The position numbers were made by a program, and so were the translations under genes. 64,000 nucleotides of DNA. Origin: Larus michahellis (lineage: Eukaryota > Chordata > Aves > Charadriiformes > Laridae). Where the stretch lies: the NCBI RefSeq assembly GCF_964199755.1, contig NC_133911.1, positions 3,809,001-3,873,000 on the forward strand, read 5' to 3'. Under the pieces are notes generated by a model. The model was not told the DNA's origin. It did no database searches and saw only the letters and a list, made by a program, of their open reading frames with translations. Below, one piece after another: positions 49,901 through 62,848 of the stretch. Numbering within the stretch: position 1 is the stretch's first letter; each line of letters starts with the position of its first letter.

Positions 49901-51841
49901 GTTTATCTCGGTAGCAGTTGATGCCCAAATCATGGTGTATAGAGTAAACCTGCAGTAGGTGTGACAAAACTGTGTTTCTCATGGCTCTCAGGAGCCTTGA
50001 GCAGTCTGTGTACTGATTTGAAGCATCTGCCTGCCTTCCACCCTTTCTTCGCCTACAGCAACAACAGTATTCTCAGCCTTTTGGTTTTTTAAAGGTCTGG
50101 ATGTTTTGTTTCTCTAGCAAAAGGTTCCCTTGCCAAATGCAGATGGGCTTCAAGGCTGTTAGGTACACGGTTGCAAAGAAAAACAGAATGTCAGGTTTTT
50201 TCCAGTAATAACTGTGATTAGCTGAGTTGTTCTTCACGTATTCTGTAGAATCTAGGAAAGGTGAGTTTGTGTTGATAAAAAAAGTATTGTAATATTCACT
50301 GGCTTTTTCCATGGAGATTACTTAAAGTGCAATACTGCAACTGTTTGAAACTCTACACTAATTTATGTTGTGTCTCTAGCTGCAGCGTTCTTGGGAAAAG
50401 CACTCTTCGACCAGGGACAAAAACAGCTGATGCTGTTTGCAGCAACCATGTCACACAGCCAGCTACCTCGCAGAGTGCAACACCTGCTTTGAATCTTTCC
50501 AATGCTGACCACAAGAATAAGATGTCGACTGCAACGTTCTCACCGTCCAGATCTAGTGTGATTCCTTTCATTTGCACGGATACAAACAGCCCCACAGAGA
50601 CTAACTGGGGTAAGGAGAGGGAATAACCAAGTCTAGTCTATTTACTAGAGCTGCTCAGTAATTTTCACCTGAAATTGATTTCATTGGAAATGAAATCACA
50701 CTCTTTCTCAGAAGCCATATCTGTATTTTACACAGTCTTTCAGCGAGACATGCACGGGATTCCAGACTTCTTGCTAGTCTGCTTGGCAGCTGAGATTTGT
50801 AGGCTTTGTGGTTCAGGGGTGCTTCTGGAGTTCTAGGTTCCTTCTTCTGAAGCTGGAAAGCCATGGAAACTGCAGCTAGAACCATGCACCTTTTTTAGTG
50901 TATTCTTCTATTTTTCCTTCCAGGGTCTTTATCACTTATCCTTATTTGTCTGATATTGCTCATGGTGAGTGGAATGTCCATCCTTCTGTTGATTATCCAA
51001 GCAGCCAAAAAAGAGACCAAGAGGAGGAAAAACCGTCAAGGTGAGTTTCTTTTTATGGTGAAAAATGTACAGAAAATAATAATCAGGGCCCTGTGTTTGA
51101 ACTTTGATAATTGTTTCTAATCATAATGAAGGCTACCTGACTAAGTAGCACAGTGTCATCTGCAGTTAATGCCAGTGGTTCATCCTCTGTGTAGTCCTGA
51201 TGCACTGGAGGTCATAGTGTCTCAAGTTTTGCATTCTTACAGAGCAAAGATTCCCCAACTTGTTGCCCGGCAGAAGGATTCTCTCTCTTTCTCTAACTTT
51301 AACTCCTTGTAGCTTTTTCCTCCCTTAGTCCCTGCAAAAATGATGGAATGATTTTGTGCAGGGAATTCTATTCAGTACAGTCAGGATCCAGAATCAACAG
51401 TCTTTTAAAGAGTATATGGTGAACTTTTTTGCCTACGCAAAGTGAGTTGTCTTGAAGTGTCACCTGCAAACACAGGAAATGTTTGACTGAGAAGAGCTGA
51501 ATTCTATAGTGAGAATTAAGTGGCAGCCTGGCTCCTGAATCAGCCCACAGCTGCCTCGTGTTCCATTGACAGAGCAATGAGAAAGTGTATTTTCACTGTC
51601 CCCTATGCTTAATGTTTCCTAGCACTGGCTGGAAAGGCAAGCACTATCCCAAATGTCATTCAGGTCCCTAGTCTTTTATGAAACTAGAAAAGTCCCTGAC
51701 TTCCCTTTTCCTGACCTTTCTACTCTGTATAGTATTTTTTTATGTTTTGTTATTATTATCTGTCTTTCAGGAGGAGGGAGCTGTCGATACCCTGTCCAGG
51801 AAGAACAAATTCACTCCAATTCTAGTCTCATCAAAAACTGA
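46818..51841 (+). CDS. TNFRSF4: TNFRSF4 / OX40 (CD134) gene, coding span over seven exons (283 aa)
   Basis: Type I membrane receptor of the TNF receptor superfamily; in mammals it binds OX40L on antigen-presenting cells and signals through TRAF2/3/5 to NF-kappa-B in activated T cells. Seven exons join in phase to 852 nt: 46818-46959, 48783-48905, 49261-49362, 49791-49857, 50380-50609, 50924-51040 and 51771-51841. Seen: signal peptide about 1-23; Cys-rich domains about 30-145; N-X-S sites at 76 and 145; Ser/Thr-rich stalk about 150-220; membrane helix about 223-247; basic KETKRRK; and a short tail with the TRAF-binding motif PVQEE at 268-272 (human PIQEE). Human OX40 is 277 residues with the same exon plan and GGGS/QEEQ tail. 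The ATG has A at -3 and G at +4. Position after SDF4 agrees with mammals. Confidence 0.93.
46960..48782 (+). other. TNFRSF4: TNFRSF4 intron 1 (1.8 kb)
   Basis: Clean GT-AG ends. No repeat or other gene seen. Confidence 0.85.
48783..48905 (+). CDS. TNFRSF4: TNFRSF4 exon 2 (end of CRD1, start of CRD2)
   Basis: Acceptor TTTTAG ends at 48782; donor GTAAGT begins at 48906. It encodes residues 49-88 with RCTTTTDTVCAPC, typical of TNF receptor cysteine-rich domains, and an N-glycosylation site NHS at 76-78. Confidence 0.93.
49261..49362 (+). CDS. TNFRSF4: TNFRSF4 exon 3 (CRD2)
   Basis: Acceptor TTGCTAG ends at 49260; donor GTAAGT begins at 49363. It encodes residues 90-122 with KCEKTSDRICMCDAGY, matching the cysteine spacing of OX40 CRD2. 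Confidence 0.93.
49791..49857 (+). CDS. TNFRSF4: TNFRSF4 exon 4 (CRD3 start)
   Basis: A short 67-bp exon between acceptor TTCCAG (ends 49790) and donor GTATGT (starts 49858). It encodes CLPCPEGSYSTGRNENCKPW, close to human CAPCPPGHFSPGDNQACKPW. Confidence 0.93.
50380..50609 (+). CDS. TNFRSF4: TNFRSF4 exon 5 (CRD3 end and stalk)
   Basis: Acceptor CTCTAG ends at 50379; donor GTAAGG begins at 50610. It completes the NCS glycosylation site (145-147), then GKSTLRPGTKTADAVC, followed by a Thr/Ser/Pro-rich stalk likely to carry O-glycans. Confidence 0.92.
50924..51040 (+). CDS. TNFRSF4: TNFRSF4 exon 6 (transmembrane helix)
   Basis: Acceptor TTCCAG ends at 50923; donor GTGAGT begins at 51041. It encodes residues 223-260: about 25 hydrophobic residues (SLILICLILLM...), then the stop-transfer cluster KKETKRRKNR. 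Confidence 0.93.
51041..51770 (+). other. TNFRSF4: TNFRSF4 intron 6 (730 bp)
   Basis: Phase 1, GT-AG. Nothing else recognised. Confidence 0.85.
51771..51841 (+). CDS. TNFRSF4: TNFRSF4 exon 7 (cytoplasmic tail with TRAF motif)
   Basis: Acceptor TTTCAG ends at 51770. It encodes GGGSCRYPVQEEQIHSNSS and four more residues, then TGA at 51839-51841. The GGGS and QEEQ blocks are the clearest match to human OX40. Confidence 0.95.
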
Positions 51842-53955
51842 CTCCGCATTACGCTTCTGTTTCTTGCATTTCTGAGCCGATCGATTGTAACAAGTAATGT
51901 GACGGAGCATTCTGTGGCTGTATGCGTGGATGTGTGTAACTGTTTAATTGCACTTCGGTTCCTTTGGTCTCGTTGAGTGGCCCCTTTGGCATTAGGACCC
52001 ATGGGAGTAGCTGTTCTTGCTGAAATCATGTGATTCTTTCTCTTTGGCAGATCCTGTGCACAGCGTCCCTCTTGCCAGACTGAGTTGATAATAGTCTGCT
52101 CTGCATTTCTAGCCAATTCTGTATGTAGTGATGGGCAGTTGTCTTTGGACTGAAGAAAGTGTTTGTGAAGCTGTAAGAGCTGATCATTGAGCAGACAGAA
52201 AAAAAGGGAAATCGAAAGACTTGCTTTATGGCTGAGTTTATGTCTTGTCGTACAATTCTGAGATGCTGAGCAGAGCATGTCTCTCTTTTCTCAGTGCAGG
52301 TATCTCCAGCGTTTCAGTCTACTTACCAAATGAGCTCTCCTCGCGTTAGGTGGAGAATCTCCCCCGATGAACCTAGCCAGTGTCCCTTGTGCTTCTGTTT
52401 TTTTCAAGTTATTTCTTCTTGGTCAAGTAGAGTGGCATATGTCAGCTGTGCCTCCAGAGGCAGCTGTCACTGCTGGTAACTCTCGTGCTGGCCGTGTGCC
52501 AGAATAGCACCAGAGTTCTGGTGCTAGTTGTTAAGTGACTGGTAAGAGATGGCTATTCAATGCCACTTGTCTCTGTTATGCATTTCTTCAAACATACCCA
52601 TTGAGAAATTGTCATGTTAACATAGTGAACAGTGTATCCATTATCCGGCTAAAAAATGGAATTACTAATGATCACCAGGTAGCTCCAGATCTCCAAGTGT
52701 TTGGAAATCTCCACGGAGGTCTTCATGTGTGTGGAAAGTAGAATATGTGGATTGCCAGAAGGCAAAGGGGATGGTAATTTCTGATTAGAACATTATTAGT
52801 GGAAACTGTAGTTCAAAATATAGGGGGAAAGGTAGAGTGCCAGTTGTCTGCACTGTAAACTTCAGTAGTTGCCATGTATAACTCATGTTTTATCTATAAG
52901 CCCTGTGCAACCAACATGCTGTGTGCTTCCTCTTGGTGGACATCCTGTTGTGTCTGTCATCAGCAAGGCTGCTTCAGTCAAGCTTGGACATTTCCACAGT
53001 AAAATTGTTTAGCTAAAACCACTTTTGTGAGACTTGATTGCTTGGGACGTAGGGAGAAACACAGAAGCAAGTTTGGTTCCAGACCGTGCTCTGGATTTGG
53101 GGAAAGTCTGTTTATGTCTTAGGTTTAGGAGCATGTACATGGACATGCAGAGTTTTTCTGCTGCTGAATGACAATTTTGTGATGGTTTAGAAAGGAGTAA
53201 CTCCTTAGATGTTCTCTGTTGACAAGAGGCAAGAGCTGACCTCTGAACGCAGCGCTGACTCTCTGGGCCTTCAAGGGTTGCGTTTTAGCAAAGGCGTGTA
53301 AAGATGGTGTAACGGTGGATAGATGCCTAAACTGTACTCTGACCATTCATCGGGATGATCACCTTGTGCATGCTGTCAGTGGAATCTTCATTCAAGAAGT
53401 GTTCTTGATTTGGTCGCTGTGCAGTTAAAAATGCCTGGTTGTTTGCCTGTACACTGTATGAAATGAATTTTACTTCTGTAACGTTTTACCGCAAGTTAAT
53501 CAGTCTGTAGTTTTGGAAAGCGTTCACATTTTAGATGGCAAGTGCAACATCTGAAGTGTCTGAGAGAAGCCTGAAGTGTTACTGTCAATAGCTTTTGCTG
53601 TAATTGAAATGCCTCCGTGTAAAAATTCAAGAAGTAATAAAACTTGGGAGTTGTATAATTGAGAAGTGTTTTTCACTTCAAATGTAACTCCTTAGTAGAT
53701 TATTCATTAGAGGTAGGTATTTTATAAGCACAGTACCAAAGCATATGCCCAAATATGCAACAGGAAATGTATTCAAGAATACAACTGGTGTCTAGAAACA
53801 TGTTTTTAAACATATGTTTTCTTATATGTTATACATATGGTGTACTTAGCAGTGATTTCCTATTTTGAAGCGTATATACAATGTATATAAGTATTTGTAT
53901 TATATACGAAGTGTGATAGTGACTTTTTGAAATAAATTGTGGTAGCAGCTAGATG
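51842..53955 (+). other. TNFRSF4: TNFRSF4 3' untranslated region with two poly(A) signals
   Basis: Noncoding sequence after the stop. Canonical AATAAA occurs at 53636-53641 and again at 53931-53936. The second is followed by a GT-rich stretch (TGTGCTTGTATGATGTG), a good downstream element. Two alternative 3' ends of about 1.8 and 2.1 kb are likely. Confidence 0.6.
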
Positions 53956-54195
53956 TGCTTGTATGATGTGTATGATTGGAGAGTACAAATGAGCAAAACG
54001 TTATTCCGGTGCGTATAATTCTCACAGAAAGCAGGATCACCAAATGGTCAATCCTGTGGCTTAACTGGCTTTGAGTTCACATGCTGCCTTGCCCCTTGGC
54101 TTTCTGTGCGACTTGAGAAAGTCGCGTGTAGTGTTTTATCTCTGTGAATCTGGCCTGACAGCATTTCTGACCTGAGAGTTGCTGGGACGCTCAAG

Positions 54196-54268
54196 ATCAT
54201 AAAATCCTAGAATTGTTAGGGTTGTAAGGGACCTTAAAGATCATCTAGTTGCAACCCCCCTGCCATGG
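54196..54268 (-). mobile_element. CR1 LINE fragment (3' end)
   Basis: A reverse-complement CR1 3' terminus (GGACCTTAAAGATCATCTAG and AACCCCCCTGCCATGG). Only about 70 bp remain. Confidence 0.85.
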
Positions 54269-57200
54269 TTGATGCCAAGATGATGAGGCTCAGCCCCTTC
54301 AAAATCGTAGAGCCCCTGTTGTGAACGTAGAGGTCTTTGGAAGTGTGCTGTGGCCTAAATGCTGTTATCTTGCGGTGAACTGGATGGCAAAATGATGAAT
54401 CTGAGAAATGCATTCCAGGGAAACCCCAACAGATTCTCGGAAACTTATCAAGTTTGTAGGCTCCACTTCCGAGGCAATAAAGCAAGTACCATGTTTCCAT
54501 GTAACTGAGCAAGGCAGAGATAACTAGCGAGCTATTGTAGGTTGTGGGTTATACGGTGAAAACAGCCCACAGGAGCAGATGAGCTGTTGGCTTGACAGAA
54601 GTGCTGCTGTGGCAGCAGAGCTCCTCTGTGGTGTGGGCTCATCAGCTGTTTCCGCGAATCTTACTTGTTTTCTGCCCTCTGGCTCAGCCGCACAGGAAGA
54701 TGCCCGAGTGCACTCACTGTGTTCTCATGCCTTCCTACAGCCTCCCCATCAGGAGATGTCCTGCGAACTAGGGCATGGGTTCCCTCTGCCTGAAGAATGA
54801 ACCGACGCTGGCTGTGGAAGGGCACAGCAGGGTAGCGGAGAACAAGTTGCATTTGCTCATCGTTTGGAAGACAAGAACAGCCAATTCGGTGTGCTGTGTG
54901 GCTGAAGGTCTGTAATAGCAAGCGCTCCCAGACTGCGATTGCTGGTTTTTGTGCTAATCCGTACCGGTGAGCCTGTCTGTGCCGGCTGCCCTGCTGGAGG
55001 ACTGTATCCAGTCGCTGTGCCAAGACGTATAATCCTATCAGAAGAGTTAAACCATAATAACATCTGATAGGATTGGAGGCATTTACGATTTGATTTTTTT
55101 TTTTTGAGGATTTCTGTGTTGGTAGACTGCCAGTTTAAATAAACTGATGTAGGTATTTCACTCTAAATAAAGGAATAACATTTTTTTTTTTAATTGCCAT
55201 CTTCAGTCTTGTCACTCTTTCTGTGAAAAACTTGCTTGGATTTTTTTGTTCCAATCTTCCCTAAAACGGCAGAAAGTAGTTAAAAATAGGCAGAAAATCT
55301 TGAACAAATTGGTGCTGCCTTCTGCCCACGCTTGCCTTCCTACGTGCCAGAAATGAAACTTTCCCTTCTCAAAGGTATGGGCCTGTGTCACAAAGCAAGT
55401 TCCTGTTTTTCAACCATTCAGATTTCCCCGTTTTTGGGCACTTGAGAGAGACACAGTCTGAATTGTGCAGCTTCAGCTAAGCTGATAAAGATAGGGCTGT
55501 ACTGGAAACTTTTTCCAGTGTAATGCAGTAAGCTGAGGTGTCAGTTTGTCTTTTATTCTGCAAACCAGTGCTAACTCTGGTTTTAGTGTGAACTCTACTG
55601 GCAGTTAGAGTACTTGGTAAACCGATGTGATTTGTAAATTAAATGCCTCTTGGTTGCCATAGAGCCCTGATTCAGGAAGTCGTTTGTGCAGATGCAAAAC
55701 TGTCTGTATGAATGTTGTCACTGAAATTTGACCTATTGCTTGTTTTAAGAACTGTCTGTAAAACTGACTAATATCCGTGTGAAAATGAATAATTTAACTT
55801 TTCAACTTCACTATTCATGAGTTACGCGCCACGGGGCCAGCCCCTTACGCTGTTTCTAATTAGCTACAGGAGGAAAACCAAACAAAAAACCAACCCCTCT
55901 TGTCTTTGGGATTTCCATCTACAGTATTTTTCCCTCTCTTACATGCGAGGCTATCGCATATCTAACTCCATATCTAACTCCATATCGCCTGGAGTTTTAA
56001 CAAGGCAATTTGGTTAAAAGGGAGGTTTGTTTTGCTAATTGCTTTGCTGTATATTCAGTTTTGGAGAAGGATTAGGACAAGAACAGATGGTATTTGAGAG
56101 CCACGTTGGAAAAAAATTATATAAATGAGCTGGGTTTTGCAGTTCTTGAACACTCCTTTCATACCGCAGATTTGGCAGTTAACATACGTATTTCATATTT
56201 CAGTAGTTGTTATAATAAAAAAAACCCAACCCACAGATCCGTAAGTTTGTGCTTTTTATGTTCACTTCCTCCGTTGTCTTTTTTGGTCTTCCCCTGAAAT
56301 ATATGACAAGCTTCTGCTACTGCAGCTACCCTAGATCCTTTATCTCCTGCCTTTTCTCTTCTTTCATGTTCTCCTGTGACTTAGAAGTGCATCAAAGTGA
56401 CTCAGGTTTGCCATGAGAGACTTAAGAAAGGTCACATCCGCTGATAGACGCTGTGACAGGTGCTAAGCTGGGAAGGAAATACACGGCTTGGTAACGTCAG
56501 GGACTTGTGGTTTTTGCGTTCTGTCTGGTTTGGTTTCCCTCTATGAAATGTCAGTTATGGTACTACCTGGCCTCTGCGCCATTGGGATTGTCTGCGAGGA
56601 GTTGCCACTCTTGGTGGCCGGGCTGTGCAAACAACCCCCAGAGGTAGCTGCGAGACTCGTTCCATGGGCTAAGGCAGGGCTCCCATGGGTGCGTGCTGCA
56701 GGGTCCTTAGTGCTGTGTGAAGGAAGGATCCGGGGGTCTTTGCAAAGCCCTAATTGTTTTGGGGTGAGAATTTAACTGGTCTCAGGAACCCACCTGTGGC
56801 ACTACCTGAATCACACGTGCTTCTGCCACATTGTGTGACTCCTGTGCCCCCAGCCTTAGCTGGGGCAGGTTTGCAGGGCAGTCATTCTCCCAGTGGGCCA
56901 AAAGAGGGCAGGCATTAGACAGGTGCTGCAAATACCCCTGGATCTGGAAACCCCCAGGGGAGCCAGTCCTTGTCACTGCAAAACCTCAAGGCTGGCCTAA
57001 AGGTCAGCAGAGCTCAAAGGAACACAATTCTGTCTTCTCCTTTCAGGCTGCAGATAAATTATTTGTCCCTAAGGTTTGTTTGGTTGTTTTTTTTTTCTAC
57101 ACCAGTCTTTGGGACAGTACTATGTGAGCTGTCACCATTCATATGGTGTCCTTCTGGGGAGCTGATGTCCCTGTGTCCCCCTGGCGCCAGCCTCACCGTC

Positions 57201-57668
57201 TGCTTGCTGCGGCACTGACCTGCACCCCATGCACTGGCTGTTCCTCCACGCTTTCTGCAGCCCACCAGAACTGCTGTTCTACCACTGGTTCCCTGGTGTG
57301 AGGAACGTTTCTTGTAGCTGTCACAACATAGCCAAGGGCTCTTTAAGTAAAGACAGACTGACAGTTGTTTCCCAAGATCATAGACAAGTTCTGTACAACA
57401 GAATGTGAATCCTGTAGGTAGCAATGGAGTCTCTTTTTTGCAATGGGATGGAATCAGTTTATGAGATGGAGCTTACAAGGCAATTTCTACATCAGTCTTA
57501 CATATTTGTTATTCAGAAATGACGTACATTTCATGTGAACAACCTCTTACATTTAGGAGAACTGCATGGCTTCTTTGGTCACTCATTGTGGGTAATCAGT
57601 AAAATCTCAATGTCAGGAAACCGAGTAACTCTCCCCGGCAATGACAGTATATTGTTAATGACGTTAAG

Positions 57669-57799
57669 TCCAAGGCCAGGCTGGATGAGGCTTTGAGCAA
57701 CCTGGGCTTGGTGGGAGGTGTCCCTGCCCAGGGCAGGGGCGTTGGAACTAGATGATCTTTAAGGTCCCTTCCAACCCGAACCATTCTGTGATTCTGTGT
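57669..57799 (+). mobile_element. CR1 LINE fragment (3' end)
   Basis: Begins CAAGGCCAGGCTGGATGAGG, contains GTGGGAGGTGTCCCTGCCCA, and ends ATTCTGTGATTCTGTG, the CR1 terminal repeat. A 5'-truncated copy. Confidence 0.92.
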
Positions 57800-60700
57800 G
57801 AGTGTCAGTAAAGCTACTGGACTTGCAAGAACTAACTGCATGTCTGAGAAATGGTGATACTCTTTTTTTGGGGTTTTGTTTTGTTTGGTTGTTTGTTTTT
57901 TGTTCTTTCCAACAGGTTAGTAATTTGGACAGTTCAGCAAACTGGCGGCTCTTGTGGCCCCAAGCAAAAAGGAAGCTGTAAAATGAGGCTCCTGGCGATG
58001 TGCGTAATGTTCAGCTCATGGCTGCATATCCTTAAGGTGGGCAAAAGCAGAATTCTCAGCTGGTTCTGTAAGTACTCTTAGGAATGTGGGCCCTGAAGAC
58101 AGGTAGAAGTTGCCTCATCAGTGCACTTCGGTGGGTGGAAGAATCCACTGGTTCTTCCTTCGGATCTCATCCTTGGGCACTCCTTCTAGTGTGATATGTG
58201 CGGGTCATGGAGCACAGCGGAGGGAGAAGGGATTAGGATATCTGTAACACTTTTTCTTCTGTTCCACCACTGTGTGTGCTTATGTTTCAGCCTTAATCTG
58301 CCCTGAGCCACTGCATTTGGGGTCTTTTGCCACATGTGTTTCTGTACCTTCCTTTGCTGAAGGAAGGAGAAAAAACCCGTCTTCCTCAGTTCTCCTGATA
58401 GAGTGAGGCACCACACTCAGAACTGAGCTCATTTATTGGAGACAATCATAAAAGATTAAGGCCTCTTCATCCATGACTGAGAAACTAGAGCCTGGCACGC
58501 AAGAGACCCTTTGGTTCAAACTCCAGCACACAAGCCCTTGCAGAGTCTGTCTCCAAAGGCACAGCAGCATCAGCGTTTGGATGCTACTTTTTAGTGGCAA
58601 CTGGGAACTCTGAACCCTGAGGCATTTCTGAGCATCTCGGCCCCTCACTTCTTCTCTTTGCCTATTCATGTCTGTGCTACGTCTTCCTGTTTTGTGCATT
58701 GAGAAGGCACTGCGTGACGTACGTGCTCAGACAACCCCAAAGACCACATTGCTTCCAGTGGCTCATTGAGATTGACGTGGATTGAAAGAAGCTGTGCAGG
58801 CCACAGAACCTCTGCTTGCACGTGAAGGTAAAGACTGTAAGGATTCCTCATTTCTGAAAAGTCTCAGTCCAATATTGTCTAGTTAGTCCTGTAGCTGCTG
58901 CTGAATAAAACCACCAAACAGGTTATGAGGAGGTGAGAATTACTGCTTATTGATGAGTGAAATAGGCATTTGTTCTATCAATAGGTGCAGAGAGAGCTGG
59001 AAGCCGTACCAGATCAGGCAGCAGTGTGGAACCTGGCAGCGTTGACGTACATCACGTGCAGGACTGAGTGAGAAAGGGATTGACAGATGAAATGTCACTT
59101 CCTTATGTCAGAGACAGGTAAGGTTAGCTTTAGAAAAAACCCCTAAAGATTTTGCAGCCAGATAGTCAAGTTGTCTCTGAAAGGTCGCTGCTGACTCTAC
59201 AGATTTAGCCTTGGCATGTGCAACTATTGTCTGTGATCTGACTGTAAATTTTCCATCACCTGGCAGTATTTGTGCGCGACTGTGGTGCTTGAACAAGAAT
59301 GAAAACACGTAGAGACCAATTCAGAAAATACCAACATTGAAAAAAGATAGAGGGTAATAAATTATTAATTCCTATTCTGACAAACACCAGGTATGAGATA
59401 TCGCATACGCTAACTGCCTGTCTGCAACCAGGCCTGGGGGTCCCTTGCATACCAACTGCCAGTTGTCTTGGTAGGGCCTTTGGAGATCCCTTCTCTATTG
59501 CTGTGTTTATGACACTGAGCAAATGTCTGATTAACGTTCATGTTTGGTATTTAGGCAGTGCTATTTAGTAATGTTCATCTCTGAGCATCAAGGGCATGGC
59601 CAGTTCCTCCGTCTGGAAACTACACTGTCCTTGTCCCTTCTGGTAGACGTGGTCTAGTCTATTGCTACAGCTAGACTTCTTCTAAAGATGAAGAAAGTAA
59701 GGTATCAGGAGACTTAAGTGTGGTGCCTAATCAGAGACCTGGTCTTTTACCATTCAAGTCTTTCTGTTCGTTATAAAATTACCCATCCCAGCTATTGCTG
59801 GAAGTAGCAATTCTTCCTGTTGGTTATTCAGCAGCATTAGTTATTGGTGACTGGCATGCCAGGTTTCCTGGGGTATGGCCTTGAGGTGTAATTTCCAGAA
59901 AGTGAGGCTGAATGACTCTCAGCTCTGCAGGACCCCAGCTTTGGCATCAGAACAGCTGTCAGCGTCCCCAAAGGGTTTGTCTCCTCCACGTCAGTACTGG
60001 CAGTGGGACTGCACCCAGCATCCACGTGCGCTTAACAAAGCCTTGGGGAGTTTCTGGGGAGCATGAGCTGCACCTCTGGGTGAGTCTCTCAGCAACGCAC
60101 AGAGCTGATCCCATTTCTTCCTATTCCTGGCTTACATTTTTCTCTGCACACTTCATGAAGATTTGTCAGTGTTGCTCCTGAGACCATTTGTGACGTCCCA
60201 CAATTTGTGTCAGTGTTGCCAGCTACTGTGAGAGGGTTTGCAGCCCTTTTATATTTGCAGGGAGCCTACACACTGTCTTTTAATGAAACTGGAAGCACCT
60301 GACCTCAAAGGCAGGTGCTGCTGGGACAATGAAGAAATCTTGATTTCAAGTAATTTGGCTTTCCTTCATGGGTCTTTTGTTCTTGCTTTCTTCATGCGGT
60401 TGAGACTAAATACCTCTTTCACAGACTCTGAGAAAGACTTGCAGAGCCAGGGGAAGTGGTGGGCTGAATGGAAAGGTGTATCCCCTCCTGTCCACAATCA
60501 CTTTATGCACGCGTTGAGAAGCTTCTAAAAGTGGTTGATGCCACATTTCCCCACTGTACCAGCCTGTGCTGGGGAAGGGACAAAGGGTTGGAGAAGGTGT
60601 AAGGGAGAGCTTGGCGTGCACGCCATTTACAAGAGCAGGAGCAGCACTTGTTACCAGGGCAGATGTGGGGTGCTCTGCCCCCAGGAATTCTGGCTGCAGC

Positions 60701-62640
60701 CACAGTAAGGTGGTGGGGCTGAGTGTGCTCCAGGTATTTCTTGCCCTATTATGTGAGGAGGGGTATTTTCAAATGGTATTGCAGCCAGCATGCCCTGGCG
60801 TGAATCTTAACATAAGGAGCTTGAAACAAGTTCTCCTTATTGTTGGCCTATTCTTATAAGAGCTAGGAATAATAAAAATATCCTCTGAGTTGGTCAGGGC
60901 TTGTGTGCAATTCAGAAATGGTCATAACTGATGGGTCTGCAGAGTGTGGTGCTGTAGTGTTTTGCAATTAGTGCTTTGCCTAATAACTTGTCTTCATCGT
61001 ATGAGTTCTGAAGAAGGTGAGACAAAGTTCTGTATGCACCGTGTTTTGTGTACAGGGCCAGCACCCTGACCAGTACCTGTAAAGCTTCCCTGTGTTGCCC
61101 AGGTGTTGTGGTTGTGCTGTTTGGAGGAGCCGGTGAAAGGAATCCTGGTGTGGGGGACTGAACCCAAGAACCGTGGTGTCCAGGGCGCTCGGAGGCCGGC
61201 TGGGCAGCAGCAGGCAGTGTGTGTTTCCAGTATAGCGTGAGTGGTACGAGCTGTGACGAGTGTGAGGAGCTGTGCTGTGTGGGAAGAGGAGGGGATCTCC
61301 TGTGTGGCAGAAGTACAGAGTAGGAGGCTTTTAGTTTCTGAAAATTAGCAGTTGGCCTTCTAGGCCATTATGTGGGAAAAAGTGACGGCAGAGATCTGTG
61401 TCTCTTGCCTGCTTGCAGCTAGTTTGGATGTCATCTTTTGATAGAAGGGTTTTACCTGCACATTTAAGAGTACACGCTGCTTTGCAGCATACATTTTTAA
61501 AACTAGAAGGGTCTGTTGCATACCAAACCTATCCGGTTGTTTCCAACCCACAATAGGAACACAGCGAGATTCCTGAATAGACCAAAGGCAAAGTGAAGGG
61601 TGTGTTGACTAACCTACTGTTTGCGATCCATAGATGAATCTTCAGGAAGAAAGCATAGAACACACTGAAGGAAGAGTGTTGCTGTCTGTGTGGGAAGTTA
61701 ATTCAGACTTCATTGGCTGTGTATTAAGCTAAGGAGAATTAACAGGGCAGGTGTCAAATTCTGTAGGCATAACATTTTCTACAGGCGCTCATCTCTCTTC
61801 GTGGGTCTGACTCTCCCTTGCCTTGACCTATTTGTCATCACATACAGTGTGGAAAAGAATCCGTTAAAAGCTGCTTCTGCATCAGAATTCATCTGTTCAG
61901 TTGAGAATGAGGTTGGACTTAAAATACTACCCTCGCTGTGCACACTTAAGAGCAACCACAAGCTAGAGGAATAGAAGCAAACCCTGGGGTGCAGTGGAGA
62001 CAGAAGGTGTGGGGGGGGGGAAGGAAGAAAGCTGTCTACACCTAAAGCAGAGATGGAAGTTTGCATATGCATTTGTATAAGGCGAGACATTTTGGAATTG
62101 AAACCCATCAGCTGGTGATGATTATAGGCAACATCTCTGTGCCTATTTACAATTTTACTGAGTCTTTTGTTACCTAAATCCCAGGGATCTGGGGCTCAGA
62201 GGAGTTGTGCGTGCCCCTAAAGACCCCATCGCAGCCAATTTCAGTTTTGGTACCAGGGCTGATTTTGCAGCCTGTGGGGATGACGGTATTCTTTCTCTTG
62301 GTTTCATGGTATCCATATGGAGTTACATCAGCTCTGGAAAGTAATTCAAGAGTTCTCCTGATCCAGAGTGAAAGAAGTTGAAAACAATTAACAGAATGAG
62401 AATCAGAAAATCTGCGTGGATGGATGGACTTACTATACATTGCAATCTGATAGTTAAAATCCTTGAAGGTTTCTAACTTTATTAGGAACTCAAGTCAGAA
62501 TGAAATAGTCTGAGAGCGCTGAAGTTCACACACTAATTTAATATGCATTAATTTTCAATTGTATATCAACTTGCAAAATCCTTTGAAAATCAAATTACGT
62601 GATGCTACATCTTGCTCCTAACCTGCTGCACTCTTAATGG

Positions 62641-62848
62641 AGTCACTGGTGCATGGTTGCTTAGCTCTACTTTTTTAATAATTTGATGACGTAAAATAAA
62701 ATCTTTTCCCCGCCCCTTAAGAAACAGGAAGAGTGCAGCCACAAAAAGCACAGTGCCTTCCCACGGTGTCAGGGGAACGAGAGCTTTTGCAGAAAAGTCC
62801 TGATACAAGCCCACCCTAGGTGTGCTTTGGGGTTGTATAGCTCAAGAC
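62641..62848 (+). promoter_or_regulatory. TNFRSF18: Putative TNFRSF18 upstream region
   Basis: A CRE/ATF-like TGACGTAA at 62687-62694, a GC box (CCCCGCCCC) near 62708-62716 and an ETS-type CAGGAA near 62725 lie within 170 bp of the start codon. These are short motifs; the assignment is positional. Confidence 0.3.

Larger units (their letters stand above)
48906..50923 (+). other. TNFRSF4: TNFRSF4 introns 2-5 (355, 428, 522 and 314 bp)
   Basis: The span from exon 2 to exon 6; the introns are 48906-49260, 49363-49790, 49858-50379 and 50610-50923. No repeat or extra exon identified in them. Confidence 0.8.
53956..62640. other. Intergenic between TNFRSF4 and TNFRSF18
   Basis: About 8.7 kb without a supportable gene. 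It holds two short CR1 pieces (54196-54268 and 57669-57799), a small 14-bp tandem near 55960, and a run of 10 G at 62011-62020. The right end may hold regulatory DNA for TNFRSF18. Confidence 0.7.
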
